Of a stretch of DNA of 64,000 nt, positions 44,610 through 55,515 are shown one piece after another. A program made the translations under genes and the position numbers. Each line of letters opens with the position of its first letter. Position 1 is the first letter of the stretch. The stretch is taken from the NCBI GenBank assembly GCA_006538405.1, contig BJKQ01000001.1, positions 2,108,001-2,172,000 on the forward strand, in the 5' to 3' direction. This stretch comes from Hansfordia pulvinata. Taxonomy: Eukaryota; Ascomycota; Sordariomycetes; Xylariales. The notes under the pieces are model-generated. The model did no database searches. It was not told where the DNA came from and saw only the letters and a list, made by a program, of their open reading frames with translations.

Positions 44610-47203
44610 TCATGCCATGTCCTTCTCGAGCTCCTTCTTGCTGCGAGTGCTAACGAATGCATGCTGAAGAAAATGCAGCCATGTCTTGTTCTTGAACTTC
44701 TTTCCCTTCTTTTCTTTTTTCTTCTTCTCGATCTCAACCTGGTCGACGTCTGATTCGGCATCTGACTCAGCGATCCCCACCTCGGCAGAGTCTGCTTCAG
44801 TCTTCTTGTTGCTGCTCTTCTTCTTCTTTTTCTTCTTCTTGCTGCTGTCCGTCGGCTGTCCGATGCGCGTCGCCAAGTCCACAAAGCTGCGGACCGTCAA
44901 ATCTTTGAGCTTGTACAACTTGTCGTCGTTTGTCGTGTACTCCACCTCGAAATTGAACGTGTGGGGCTTCGGTTTCTTGTGCTTGGGTTTCTTGCCGCTG
45001 TGCTTGCCAGGGTCCCAGCCTGCGAGACTGACGTCCTCATCACTGGACCCCATTACCGCCGAGGGTGTCATGTCATTGTTGAGATATGTGAGGTTGGCAA
45101 AATATTGCGTATAGCCAACGAGCGTCAAAGGCTGCGGCGAGTAGGCTGGGCCAGGCGGTGTCGTCTTGGAGGGACCCTCTGGGACGTGCAGGTTAGGGTC
45201 TTTCTTCCCTTTTTTGCCCTTCCCCTTCTTCTTCTTCTTTTTCTTCTTCTCGGCTGACACGTCGTCTCGCAACTCCAGCCCCGAGTTCACAGTCTCGGGG
45301 GTTTCCTCGTGGGCCGCCACTTCGTCCCCCACCCCAACATAGGCTGAGATCGGGCTATGGTCGTTTGACGAACGCTGGATATCCCCCCATGTCGGAGTGT
45401 TCTCCAATCCGGTAATGTTGTATTCGAACACTCGTAGGGTGGGGAAGTAATTGGGCACAATGCTCGGGCTGACCAAAGTAAGCTGATAGCGTTCTGCCCA
45501 GCGCCCGCCGAGCTTGTTTTTGCCTTTCTTGCCCTTCTTCTTCTTCTTCTTCTTTTTCTTCTTCTTGCCTGTCTCCTCAAATTCGTCACTCTCAGCGCTG
45601 AGTGCCGAAGCCGGGAGCTGCGACCACTGCTCTCTGAGGTCGGTGAGATAGTCGGTACTGGACTGCGCAGTGAGTTTATCGTCCATGGACTCGCGTTTAG
45701 TCCTGGGCATCATGTTGCCACCTCCTAGGATTGAGAAATCAAGTTGCTTTGTGTCCTGCAGCATGAAATGGTCGACGTTCATGTGGCCATACAGACCGCT
45801 GATGACAACGTCACGATACTGCTGAAGCCACAGGGTGTACCTCTGCCAGCAGGTCTCATCCCAGAGCTGCTTGCCAGCCGTACGGGCTGGGGGCACATGG
45901 CCGATCAGAATGGCTTTCATGCGTCGCTCGCGCATGAACTGCAGCTGGATGCGCAGCCATTCAAAGTGGCGATAACCGGGCTCGCTCGTCGACATGCAAT
46001 CGTCAATTCCGGCATTGCGGTCGAAGAAGTACATGGTATTCAAGCTGAAAACAGCCAGATTATTTGGGATGACTTCGACGTAGAACCAACCGCCAAACTG
46101 AAACGAGTGCCGCTGGTCTTCGGGGATAAACTTCCTCCATATGTCTGTGTAGCTGCGGAGGATGTCGTTGGGGCCGGGCATGAGGATGTTATGCGGGTAG
46201 ACATCGTTATTTCCGAACGTCGGCACGACGGGAATAGTCAGGCCGTGCTTATCGGAAAAGGTATCGTAGAAATGGTCGGCAATGATACGGTTGGTCTTGA
46301 GGATTTCCGAGTTGTGGCGCGGCTCTTTCTCGTCACTGTCATGGCGGGCAGAGTCACCGGTCCAGATGACAAAGTCGATATCATCCTTGAGGTTCGCCTT
46401 GATCCAGTCGAGAGTCGAGTTGACCAACTGAAAAGGCGAGTCGCAGTCAGAGGTCTCTGCACCGTAAATGCCCGAGGGTCCAGAGCCGCGATGGCAAGCC
46501 TTTCCCTTCTCGGTCGACGTGTGAGCTCTGTAGAATTCGTCGGGATGGAAATCTGAGGGGGGCAAGGGTCAGTAACAGCATTTGGATTGATTCGGGGTGT
46601 GGCGCCAGCCGACGTCAAGCATCGCAGGAATACGCAAGATAAGGGCAGAGAAGAGGGGCTGTCAGAGTTGCCAGAAATGTCGGGTAAGCCCTGGGTAGCA
46701 ACGGTTGTGGGACGGGGACCCGAGCACGGCACTCGCATGCTGCAGGTACGGCAGATGGGCGCAAGGCCTTGCGCTGAAGGCTGTGATGCTCATTCGTTCA
46801 TTGGCCTGGGCGTTGGGCAACGCGGGTGTCCGGTGCAAGGTGGCGTGGGATGGGAATGAAGGCCTTTTTGAGGGTCTGCGCGCCTCGTGCGACAATGATC
46901 TACTTGACCAGACTTTGCGCCGAGGCATGACAATGATTGTCGAAACCAGCCGGTCGATCGCTTACCTGTGATGTGCAGAAACTTGCCCGTCAGCTTGCGA
47001 GACTGCTGCTGTTGCGGGGGCCTGCTTGCGACAAAACCATCGCTATTGCGATTGATCTCAAAGTCATGGGCGAGATGGCTGGCGGGTTGCAAGACGATTT
47101 GCGATTGAGTTGAGCCGGCGTCCGCGTTACCCGGCGCCGGTGCACCTGAGGCGACGCGGCATAGCAGCCCCAAGGCCACCGCGAGGCCCTGGGCCAGGGC
47201 CAT
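44610..47203 (-). CDS. PPN1: Vacuolar endopolyphosphatase PPN1 with poly-lysine tracts, 726 aa
   Basis: The enzyme cuts inorganic polyphosphate internally in the vacuole. Exon 1 is complement(46966-47203), the intron complement(46553-46965) and exon 2 complement(44610-46552). The 413-nt intron is long for this window but the join HIT-DFHPDEFY is exact. A signal anchor lies at residues 2-21 (ALAQGLAVALGLLC). All calcineurin-like metal motifs are present: DFHPD (80-84), WTGDSARHD, FGNNDVYPHN, GHVPPAR and YGHMNVDHF. The C-terminal half holds four lysine tracts, coded near 45528-45562, 45211-45250, 44815-44845 and 44698-44735. The first reads GKKKKKKKKKKKGKKGK. Each is flanked by acidic/Ser residues. 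N-glycosylation sequons NIT and NLT lie between them. Family members have a shorter or less basic tail in yeast, as far as I recall. Confidence 0.93.
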
Positions 47204-49851
47204 CCTTTTGGTTGCGGCTCTCTGCCTCTAGCCGGTCGACGTGAGCGGTACTGCGCTGCTCGATGTGGCGGTGTCGGAATGCTCTTGCAGAATGCGGTTC
47301 GTCGCAGCCGTGTCCGGTTTCTGCATCGGACAGATGTGTGGGGAAGAGGGCGATTGCGTCGCGAGTACTCGTAGCAGATGGCGCAAAGTCGAGCCTGTGG
47401 GCACCTGTGTGGCAGGAGGGCAGGGGCGGAAACGAAGAGCTGGCTATTCGTCTGACCGCGGGCGAAGGAGATCAGGGAGTGAGGTCGCGCAGTAAAGGGA
47501 GTATTGAGGAAGCAAAATGTGAAAACTGTCGCGTGTGGTGGTCGTCTGCTGCCGATGGTGCCGAGTCACAGTCTGTCGGTGCGCATTTGGTGGGAATGCT
47601 GTCAGGCAGCTAACCTAAGACAATGGATGGCAGACAGCCCTAATAAGAACGTGGAGGGCAATGACGAAGCTGTGCGGCAGGCGGGCTAGCCTGGCACGCC
47701 TGGCGATCTCGCTCGTTCAGGCACGGGCAAAGGAGCGGACACCACGGTCGCCGGCGCCGACCGCCTGCGTGATTGATTGGCTGAGAATTTAGGATTGCCC
47801 AGGGTCTGGGATCCGCCGAGCGGGATGGGGCGAGGGGATGCAGGTGTGGCAGGGCTTCCGGCGTCGTATTGGATGTACGGATACTGGTGGTGCGGTAGGT
47901 TGGAATCTGGTCGGGAGATGGGTGACTGCTCGGTCGCAGGGCAGTGTCAGACAGACAGGGTGAGCTGGATGCGTGAGGAGATGGCACAGGTTTGATGACA
48001 GTCTTGGTGATGAAGGTGTCGGCAAGAAGAAGAGAGAGAAGAAAGAAGGGAGTACTCCGTACGAGGGGTAGGGACGGAAGACTGGAAGGCAGCCGACGGG
48101 ACGGATGGATCACACGGCAAGAGCGACGTGACTGCGTGAATGGCAGCGACGACCAAGGATTACCGAACAGAGAGAGACTGGAGATGACCTCAATGGTAAC
48201 CTTGACAGCCCGGCTCCATCACACCACATCAACACAGGTCCGCACAGGTCCACACAGGTCCATGGGCTTGCATCTTTATGGAGACGTCTCGTGTCAAGCC
48301 AGTCCGAAGCGAGGTTCAGTCTGCGTTGTTGGGAGCCGACTACCTGTGGCCTTTTCGCCTATTTGCCCTTGAGCGTGCGTCAGCCCCTCACCCCTCGAAC
48401 CCTGGTATGCGCAACTGCCGACCTTGCCTAACGTCTCTGGCCCTCACCCCGGAATTGCCTGGCGAGGCCCACGACCGAGTCGAGTCGATGGAGCAGATTG
48501 ATGAGGCTGAACTATCCGCGAACCCGCCAGCCAGCCAGCGAGTGAGCGTGCGACGAATCACGGCGACGCTAGCCCACACCTGCTACGCACGCACCAGATC
48601 TTGACATCTGCCACCATGTCCACGCGCGCGACGGCTCAGCGGCCATTTCGCGGCGTTGCTGTCCCGAACCTAGCCGCCAAACCAGCTGCGAGACACGGTC
48701 CCCGAGCTAATAAGAAGGGAGACGCGAGCCGAGGCCGTGGGACACGAGCGGACGTCGAGGCCACGCGACACCCTGCTCTCCGGATGGAGGCAGTTGCTGA
48801 GTAAGAATTGAGCCCCTGACTGCGCGGTCGCGTGCTGTTCCCAGTCGCGAACCAGACCGCTGACCTTGGCCCGAGACCGACGTGAATCGGCTGTGTCCCG
48901 TCTCGTCTCGGCGACCTCATTCAATCTGGGCAGGATGCCTGTCTTCCGGAGGCCAAAGCAGTCAGCCAAATCTGACTGGGGCGCGCCCATCTTACTGCGA
49001 CCCTCCTCTTGACACAACTGCCCAAGCGCCACCTCAAGCTCCTCGAGGGGTGGCAACTCAGCTTACGGAGCGAAATAAAACTACTCAATTCTACGGCAGT
49101 ATCTGCGAAACTATCTTGGCCCGGCCAGGTCTGGAAGGTCGAGGTAAGCGAAGTCGTGCGCCCTTTTCCAGCATCTCATAAGCACACGCTTCCAATCTCT
49201 CGGAGCCACAGTGAGGAGAGCAAGTGGCAGCTGGCGGACCAAGTGTTGTGCGCGCAGGTAGACTCAGCGTTCCACGGCTATATCTTGTCGAGTCTGGGAG
49301 TTGATATTTGAAATTCACCCCAGGCAGCCGACGGAAGCATTTACCGTTGTATTGTGTTGACGCTATCCAGGCGCGCTCAGCTGCTGGGAGGAAAATGGGT
49401 GCTGGGCATGGCTCTGATCGTCTCTCGCTAAGGGGATACTGCCGGTCTCTTCCCAATTTCTCACAGATAGTCCAGGACGGAGAAGTGTTACCAGCGAGGA
49501 GATACTTGCTGCAGTCATTGGGATACTTACTGAAAAGCTCAAGGGGCAAGGTGGCCAAAGGTGACATAAGCGCCGCCGATTCCTACTACAAGATCTTGCA
49601 GTGGTGGACTGGTAATTGCACCGAAGATGGTGTATGACACGCCTCCCATGCACCGCTGATGTGGCCAAATAGTGTGGGTTCCTCAAACAAGGTGCAACTA
49701 CTAGGTCTTGAGCAAGATGGCAATTTGAGGTGTGGACGGCGATTCGTCTGATTATAAAAAGCCAGTGGACCATCGATCGTTTCCAGCGGTATCACATTCA
49801 CCTCCAAGAGTCTTTCTTCTGTACTCAACAAGTCGAACTCGAAACGCAGCC
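47204..49851. other. 2.6-kb intergenic region
   Basis: This includes the PPN1 promoter and the promoter of the small secreted protein. A short frame with a good start context (48616) encodes about 62 residues without recognisable features and was not called. A tandem CAGGTCCACACAGGTCC-like repeat occurs near 48236-48261. Confidence 0.55.
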
Positions 49852-50638
49852 ATGCATTTTCAACTATCATATGCCATACTCGCCAGCACCTGCGTAGCCG
49901 CGGTACTAGGAGGCACGGCTGGAGGCCCCTCGTGAGTCCCAAGACCCAAAGACCTGTCTCTCTATACCTGCCAAGAGTCATATTCCCCTAACACACGCCG
50001 GCTGGCGAACCAGGAGCCGTCGGGATGCCTCGGTCCCGAGAGCCGCCGAAGACTCGATCGCGAGCGGGCACGCGGGCATAGAGCAAAGAGCAGGCAAGAA
50101 GCTCCACAAGGCAGACCCTTCAAAGGACAGCCTCAAGGTCGACTGTAAATTTCAGGTGGCTCTAGGGGCTATGATATCTACGCACCAGTCCACCACAGAA
50201 ATGCCCTCGCGTGCAATCGCTGCTCCGGGGCTCGACATGACCGGCATTCAGGAATACTTCGACAAGCTTGTGGATTGGGTTCGTGACAACGCAGACGGAG
50301 GGCAGCACCTCGCCATAACGCTAGTCATTCCCTCCACGTGGGCCGTTTTGGGCGGTAGAACCTCCGAGGTCGCCAGATCATTGACAGCTGCGATAGAGAA
50401 GTGTAACGATCACTTTGACAGGAGGGCGGCCGGGGGTTACGACATAACGTACATGTTCATCGCGCCTGATGCCCGAGGGGTGAGCCTCGGGGGTGATCGC
50501 ACGCTCGAATACAACGGTTTGTATCAGGTCAAGTTCGGCGGCGAGCACCAGCAGGAATGGGATGGATGGGGTGCTTTCTATACGAAGTTGCACCTGCTCC
50601 AGGCAGGGTGGCAACCACAGATGCTCGGTTCATGGTAG
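49852..50638 (+). CDS. Small secreted protein of unknown function, 234 aa
   Basis: I do not recognise a family. Exon 1 (49852-49931) encodes the signal peptide MHFQLSYAILASTCVAAVLGG. The 82-nt intron 49932-50013 has GTGAGT, a CTAAC branch point and CCAG. Exon 2 is 50014-50638. After the signal comes a charged, pro-peptide-like segment RRDASVPRAAEDSIASGHAG with an RR pair. A globular part of about 150 residues follows, with YFDKLVDWVRDNADGG, LAITLVIPSTWAVLGG, YDITYMFIAPDARG and a C-terminal WGAFYTKLHLLQAGW. Only two Cys lie in the mature chain, unlike typical disulfide-rich effectors. The alternating hydrophobic segments suggest an alpha/beta fold. The splice junction keeps frame exactly, so I regard it as a real expressed gene. 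Confidence 0.75.
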
Positions 50639-51728
50639 GCGCAGGACTTCGTGAGAAACATCCCCCAACCCAGCTAGTAAGATCTCGACCACCTCGCGCC
50701 CAAGGTGCTCTCTGGACGAATATCGAAAGGGAGCCCCCCAACCCCCCCCCCCCCCCCCCCCCCAACCACATCATTCCAGAATTGAAGACACACCCATGGC
50801 AATGGGATGGGCTGGACTAGGCAGCATGAGAGGATGGAAGACCGCAGACGAGAGCATAGAGCCAGCATGGGTTTCCGCACAGGCAGAGAACAGTACTTCG
50901 CCTCCAGGAAGTCTGGTATGAGAGGGGCAGCTGTGATTGAATGTATAAAGCCGCCTGTTTGCTGTCTCGGGACCTCTGAGAAATACTAGGTAGTTCAACC
51001 CCCGTCAATACGACAGCAGTACGCCACCGGAGTGTTACCCATCCATAGACTCGTGTCCCGATCCAGGTGTCGGCCGAAGGGCAACCTGCCAAATCCCACC
51101 TGATCCACAGGTACAAATTTTGATCGAGTTCAATACTGCTTATCATTCGGTACATTTTCACTTGTGAGATCACTCGCGCTGCGTCTGCCTATGAATGATA
51201 TCTACGATATTCTCATGTACCGTACTGATGTTCGTAGGGAGCTCCCCGTAAGATAAGGAGGTAGGTACCAAGGTAGCTGAGGCTGCATGACCATGTAGCG
51301 GACGACGGGAGAGCCCTTGAAAGACGCCAGCTGTCGCCAGATGAGCTGACAGCCAGGTGCGGACCTGAGATAGGCCCCCACCACCCGGCCAAAGTTGCGA
51401 GTGGGGCCGGCGCAAAGCAGAAAACCGCCGGGGAAATTCTGCGCCCGCGCGCTCTGGGCTTTTGAACTCTTCACATTCGACAGCACGCCTGATTCACGAG
51501 GGCAGCTTCTGCTGCCCGCCCAAGGACGACAATTCCTCCACCGTCGCAAGAGCAGAATCTAGTGCAAGAGTATCACAAAGCCGTTCGTTTGAGGGATGCC
51601 AGTTTAATTTCACGAGTACTGGTTTCCCATGGTTTATTCTCGGCGACATATCTACCTGCCTGCATGCCCCCTTCACTGTCTCGTTGGACCAGCCAGTCAG
51701 CCAGCCAGCAAACCTCGCTCGGTCCCAT
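50639..51728. other. Intergenic between convergent genes
   Basis: It contains a 22-base C tract (50742-50763). No gene was recognised. Confidence 0.6.
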
Positions 51729-52481
51729 CTATGCCGTGAGATGGTGCGGCCCGGCTACGGCGCTGCTTCCGATCTGTCTGGCGTAGTGGTTCTCGTGCTC
51801 CTCGTGCTCCAAGGGCCTCTCTCGGTCGATTTGGCGAAGCTGGGGTTCGGTTCCGTGGGCGCCACCAGCAAACTCGTAGACGTGGTACTCGACGTTCTGG
51901 AACTTGGGCTCGTCCATCATCCTCTTGATGAAGCCCGAGTGGGTCACGATGATGATGCACTTCTCCGGGCGCTCGTAGAGCCACTGCTTCGCGCAGGCAG
52001 CTCTTCTCTGGTATGCCTCCTCAGTGGCCTCGTACAGCCCGGTCTTGCTGGGGTAGACGGGGTCGAGGTCCGAGAAGGACAGCCACGGCCATTCCGCCTG
52101 GGCCACGCTCGGGTCCGTCCCGACGTCGCACGGCTTGTCCGAGGTCTCCTGCCACTCGGCGCGCAGCTCCACCGACACGCCCCGTTGCTGGAGCCAGCGC
52201 AGGCCGTTGGCTACCGTCTCTATGGTCCGCCTGAGGGGGCTGGCCACGATCCGGCACTCGCTGCTCTTGTACAGCGGGAGTCTTGGCCGGAGATCGGCCT
52301 CGAGGATTTTCGCTTGCTCGATGCCTCGCTCCGTGAGGCCCGGGTCTGGCATGTCGAAATCGTCGGCGACATCTGCCACACGCGTGAGTATCGCGGTGCT
52401 CAAACGAGGCGCGCGTTCGAGCTGAGGGTGCTTACTGTGATGTGCTTCGCCGTGGCGTACGACGATGACCGTGGGAGGCAT
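51729..52481 (-). CDS. Histidine phosphatase / phosphoglycerate-mutase family protein, 229 aa
   Basis: Exon 1 is complement(52436-52481), the intron complement(52373-52435) and exon 2 complement(51729-52372). The intron is 63 nt, in frame and without a stop, so an unspliced reading exists. Splicing is preferred because it restores the family motif: VVRHGEAHHN followed by DFDMPDPGLTERG. The phospho-acceptor is His9 of RHGE. Further active-site parts are SPLRRTIETV (second Arg) and VTHSGFIKR near the C-terminus (second His). Family members act on small phosphorylated metabolites or as protein phosphatases, and the substrate cannot be read from the sequence. The last 40 residues are charged and probably disordered. 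Confidence 0.9.
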   Translation of the reverse strand: MPPTVIVVRHGEAHHSKHPQLERAPRLSTAILTRVADVADDFDMPDPGLTERGIEQAKILEADLRPRLPLYKSSECRIVASPLRRTIETVANGLRWLQQRGVSVELRAEWQETSDKPCDVGTDPSVAQAEWPWLSFSDLDPVYPSKTGLYEATEEAYQRRAACAKQWLYERPEKCIIIVTHSGFIKRMMDEPKFQNVEYHVYEFAGGAHGTEPQLRQIDRERPLEHEEHENHYARQIGSSAVAGPHHLTA

Positions 52482-54054
52482 TGTTGTGCTCTTTCTTATT
52501 CCAAGCCTATGTGTTGGTGTCGAAGGCAGTTGCCTTGATGATGGACTTCAGTAGATACTTGAGTGCGAGTGGTCGTGTATGGCTCAGAAATGCAGCGATG
52601 TTGTTTCCAGAGCCAGACAGAATTTGGCAGTGCTCACGACGACACGTCTTGGCTGGTTTTGCATGTCGTGCTGCTGGTCTTGTAGATGAATCGCGTTCAC
52701 CTGGCTTCCGGGGCCAATGTTGACGAACTTTGAGCGTCTCAGCTTGGATACGAGAATTGGAGATGGACAAGTTGTCTGCTTGACGCAATGGAGCTGCATG
52801 ATTCCCGGAAGAGATGTGCAGGGACCCAGCCAGACTCGCTCCTTCCACTGTGTCGCACAGAGCAGCAGTGGTTCAGTACGACATGGAGCATTTTTGAGTG
52901 AGGTCACGTTTTGTTGGAGGTGCAGTCAAGTACACCACCTAAGCAGGTGGTAGGTTGGGGCGTGCCGCTGCCATTGCAGACGTATGAGGTCATCAGGATC
53001 ACTTGATGGCCGTGCGACGCCCTCGTCCCCGGATTTTGCACGGGGCAGTGCGCGAGTGCGTCCAAAGTATTGCATGGCCGGGCCGGAATCCCATGTTGTG
53101 GTCCAGAATGCGATACAAGCATCCCCGCTCAAGCTGCCCCAAATTTCGATGCTCGCAACCTCATCCCGCAGAGACACTGCCCAAACGGGTTGTGCTGTGC
53201 TGCTTTCATGCATGTGTGATGCTGGGGTCTGTGGGGCTGTGATGTCGCTGGCCGTCCGTCTCTGTGTCCGCCAAGGTGCCCCCGGGGGCACGTAGGCACG
53301 TCGTAGGGAAGGCACGAGTACACAGGGTGACGTGACACAGGAAGTGACTCCTACATGTACCATTTCCCACTCGACAATCCATCGGACTGGACCAACAGCT
53401 GCCAGCAGGAGGCACGTCGGCCTTTGTTACTGCAGGATCACCGTACTCAGCAGGTACATCATTATGTCTTACAACGAACAGCAGCTCAGAAGTCGACACC
53501 CCGTACTGACGGTGCCTGGTGAATCTCAAGCCGAAAAATCGGTTGATTAAGGCAGGCAGGCAGAGCTGGGAGGCTGGAATTTGCCCGGATGACAGCCGAG
53601 ACACACAGACATCAGGCAACAGGCACGCCGCAGACGAGACGGATCTGACGTCTAGTCCGCGGTCAGTATAGAGCAGCGCTTGGCGGCCCTCAGCCAGTCT
53701 TCCTGATTCAGCGCCGCCAATCCGACTTCGAGAGCAACGCCGGAAAAGCGGAGCCCAGCCGACGCTGCTGCTTAAGTAAGCGCGCTGCCCCCCACCGTCT
53801 CTGGAGTCCGCCCTGGATCCCAGCACCCTCAACTTCCACTCGTCGAGATAAACTACACCCGCCTGTCTCCGCCGCCTCCCCTGAGCCTCTCTCTCCTCCT
53901 CGTACCACCAGGTGCAGAGCCGACCGAGCAGGGGCATACCAGCACAGAACGATCGAGATCCGAGACCACCACGACCAGGGGACGGCGCCTGCGACCACGC
54001 GCCCTTCATGCCCCCGCGTCAGGGCTGAGTTTCCCATGTCCATTGCTGCCAAAG
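52482..54054. other. Intergenic between divergent phosphatase and STK19-like genes
   Basis: 1.57 kb holding both promoters. A long minus-strand frame (53206-54009) has no family signature and mixed codon bias, so it was not called. Confidence 0.55.
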
Positions 54055-55515
54055 ATGAGCCTCCGGTCCATTCTGGGCGGCTCGAACCGGGTTAGGAAGT
54101 CCAGCAAGACCGGTAGCAAGGCTGCATCCTCGTCCTCCATCGCGGTTCTATCTCCATCGCAGGCCTGGGCTGCATCCCTACCCCGCCGCAAGCCCGGCAC
54201 CAACGACAGAGGGGCCACCAAGTCGACGCTTTCCCCTTCATCCAAGAACGCCCGCTCCCGCGGTGTTGAAAGCAAGGGGGGAAGAGGAGGAGGACAAGAT
54301 GAAGAAGACTACCTGAACGACGACGAGCGGCTGGACGATGTGGGCCTCGTGCGCACGCTGGCGACGGACCTGTCCCTGCGCGACACGGCGCAGGCGGTCC
54401 GGTACGCGCGCGCACACATGTTCACCCCCCTGCCGGAGCGCGGGCCCCGCGTCGGCGGGCCCGAGCGCACCGCCGACGTTCTTAACTACCGCCGCCGCCT
54501 CCCGCCTCTCGTCGGCCTCGCCCACGTCCAGACCCTGCTAGACTCGCCCAGCGCCGTCGAGCGCGAGGCCGCCGAGCTGGCCCGCGCGGGCGCGCTGCGC
54601 CGCGTCGTTGTGCCCCGCCGCTCTCTAGGGTCCGGGGCCCGTGGCGGCTGCGCGGCGGGCGACGCCCTCATCCTCGCCGCCGACTACGACCGCCTGCTGA
54701 CTGAAGCCGCCGACGCCGGTGCCCTCGACCCGGACGCCCGCGACGCCCTGCTTCGATACCTGCACCGCCAAGACGGAGGGGGGGAAGGAGATGGCGCGGG
54801 GGGCCTGGCGGCGGCCGCCGCCGGTGGCGTGCTGCCCCCCGGCGCGTTGGACCCCGCGCACGCGAGCCGCCTCCTCTAGGCCGGCTTCGTCACGGCGCAC
54901 CACGACGGCGGCGTGCACCACTACCACTACTACCACCACGGCGGGGCGGTGTCCGGGACCATGAGTGCGCACGCGCGGCCCGAGGAGCGCGGCACGCTGA
55001 CGTCGCTCGAGACCGTGTCGCGCCAGCCGACGGGCTCGCTGGGCACGGTCGGGGGCGAGGGCGCCGTGCTGATGGCCGGAGGCAGCGGCGGGGGGCGTCT
55101 CGGGAGCGGCGGCTCCTCCGCGACGGCCGTGTCCGCCACAGAGCTCAGGCTAGCGGTTCCCGGCCACGGCGCGTACCTCAAGCTGGTGTCGGGGGCGCTC
55201 GACTACCTGGCGGGAACGCTGCTGGGCAAGGGCCGGTCGTCCTCCGGGGGCGCGCGCGAGGCGCCCGAGTCGGTGCTGCGCGAGCGATGGGACTGCGGCG
55301 GCGTGTCGCGCGCCGACGCGGCGTCCGGGGCGGCCGACCCGGGCGGCAACCGCGCCAAGCACGGCTTCGGCCTCGTGCCGCCGGGCCACACGCGCAAGTG
55401 GCGCCAGTTCTACGGCCTGTCCTTTGACTGGGTCCTGCGCGAGGCCGTCGGCGCCGGCCTCGTCGAGGTCTTCGAGACGGGCAGCGTGGGACGCGGCGTC
55501 CGGGCTGTTCGATAG
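54055..55515 (+). CDS. STK19-like winged-helix protein, split by one in-frame TAG
   Basis: A fungal homologue of STK19, a winged-helix DNA-binding protein in vertebrates linked to transcription-coupled repair. There are 487 codons and no intron is needed. The start MSLRSILGGSNRVRKS is basic and followed by Ser/Lys-rich sequence. The conserved part runs from LVRTLATDLSLRDTAQAVRY through RLPPLVGLAHVQTLLDSP, then ADYDRLLTEAADAG. The C-terminal end HTRKWRQFYGLSFDWVLREA and GLVEVFETGSVGRGVRA is characteristic. At 54877-54879 a TAG follows SRLL, and the same frame continues AGFVTAHHDGGVHHYHYYHH with unchanged codon bias. A CAG (Gln) there would fit the family pattern (LLxAGFLT). The sequence reads CTCTAG, which could be mistaken for a splice acceptor, but no matching donor and branch point were found nearby. 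Confidence 0.78.

Noticed and set aside
48616..48804. Short frame after GCCACCATG
   Set aside because: Good start context only; 62 residues without conserved pattern.
53206..54009. 267-codon minus-strand frame
   Set aside because: No recognisable motif, uneven codon bias and no splice or start support.
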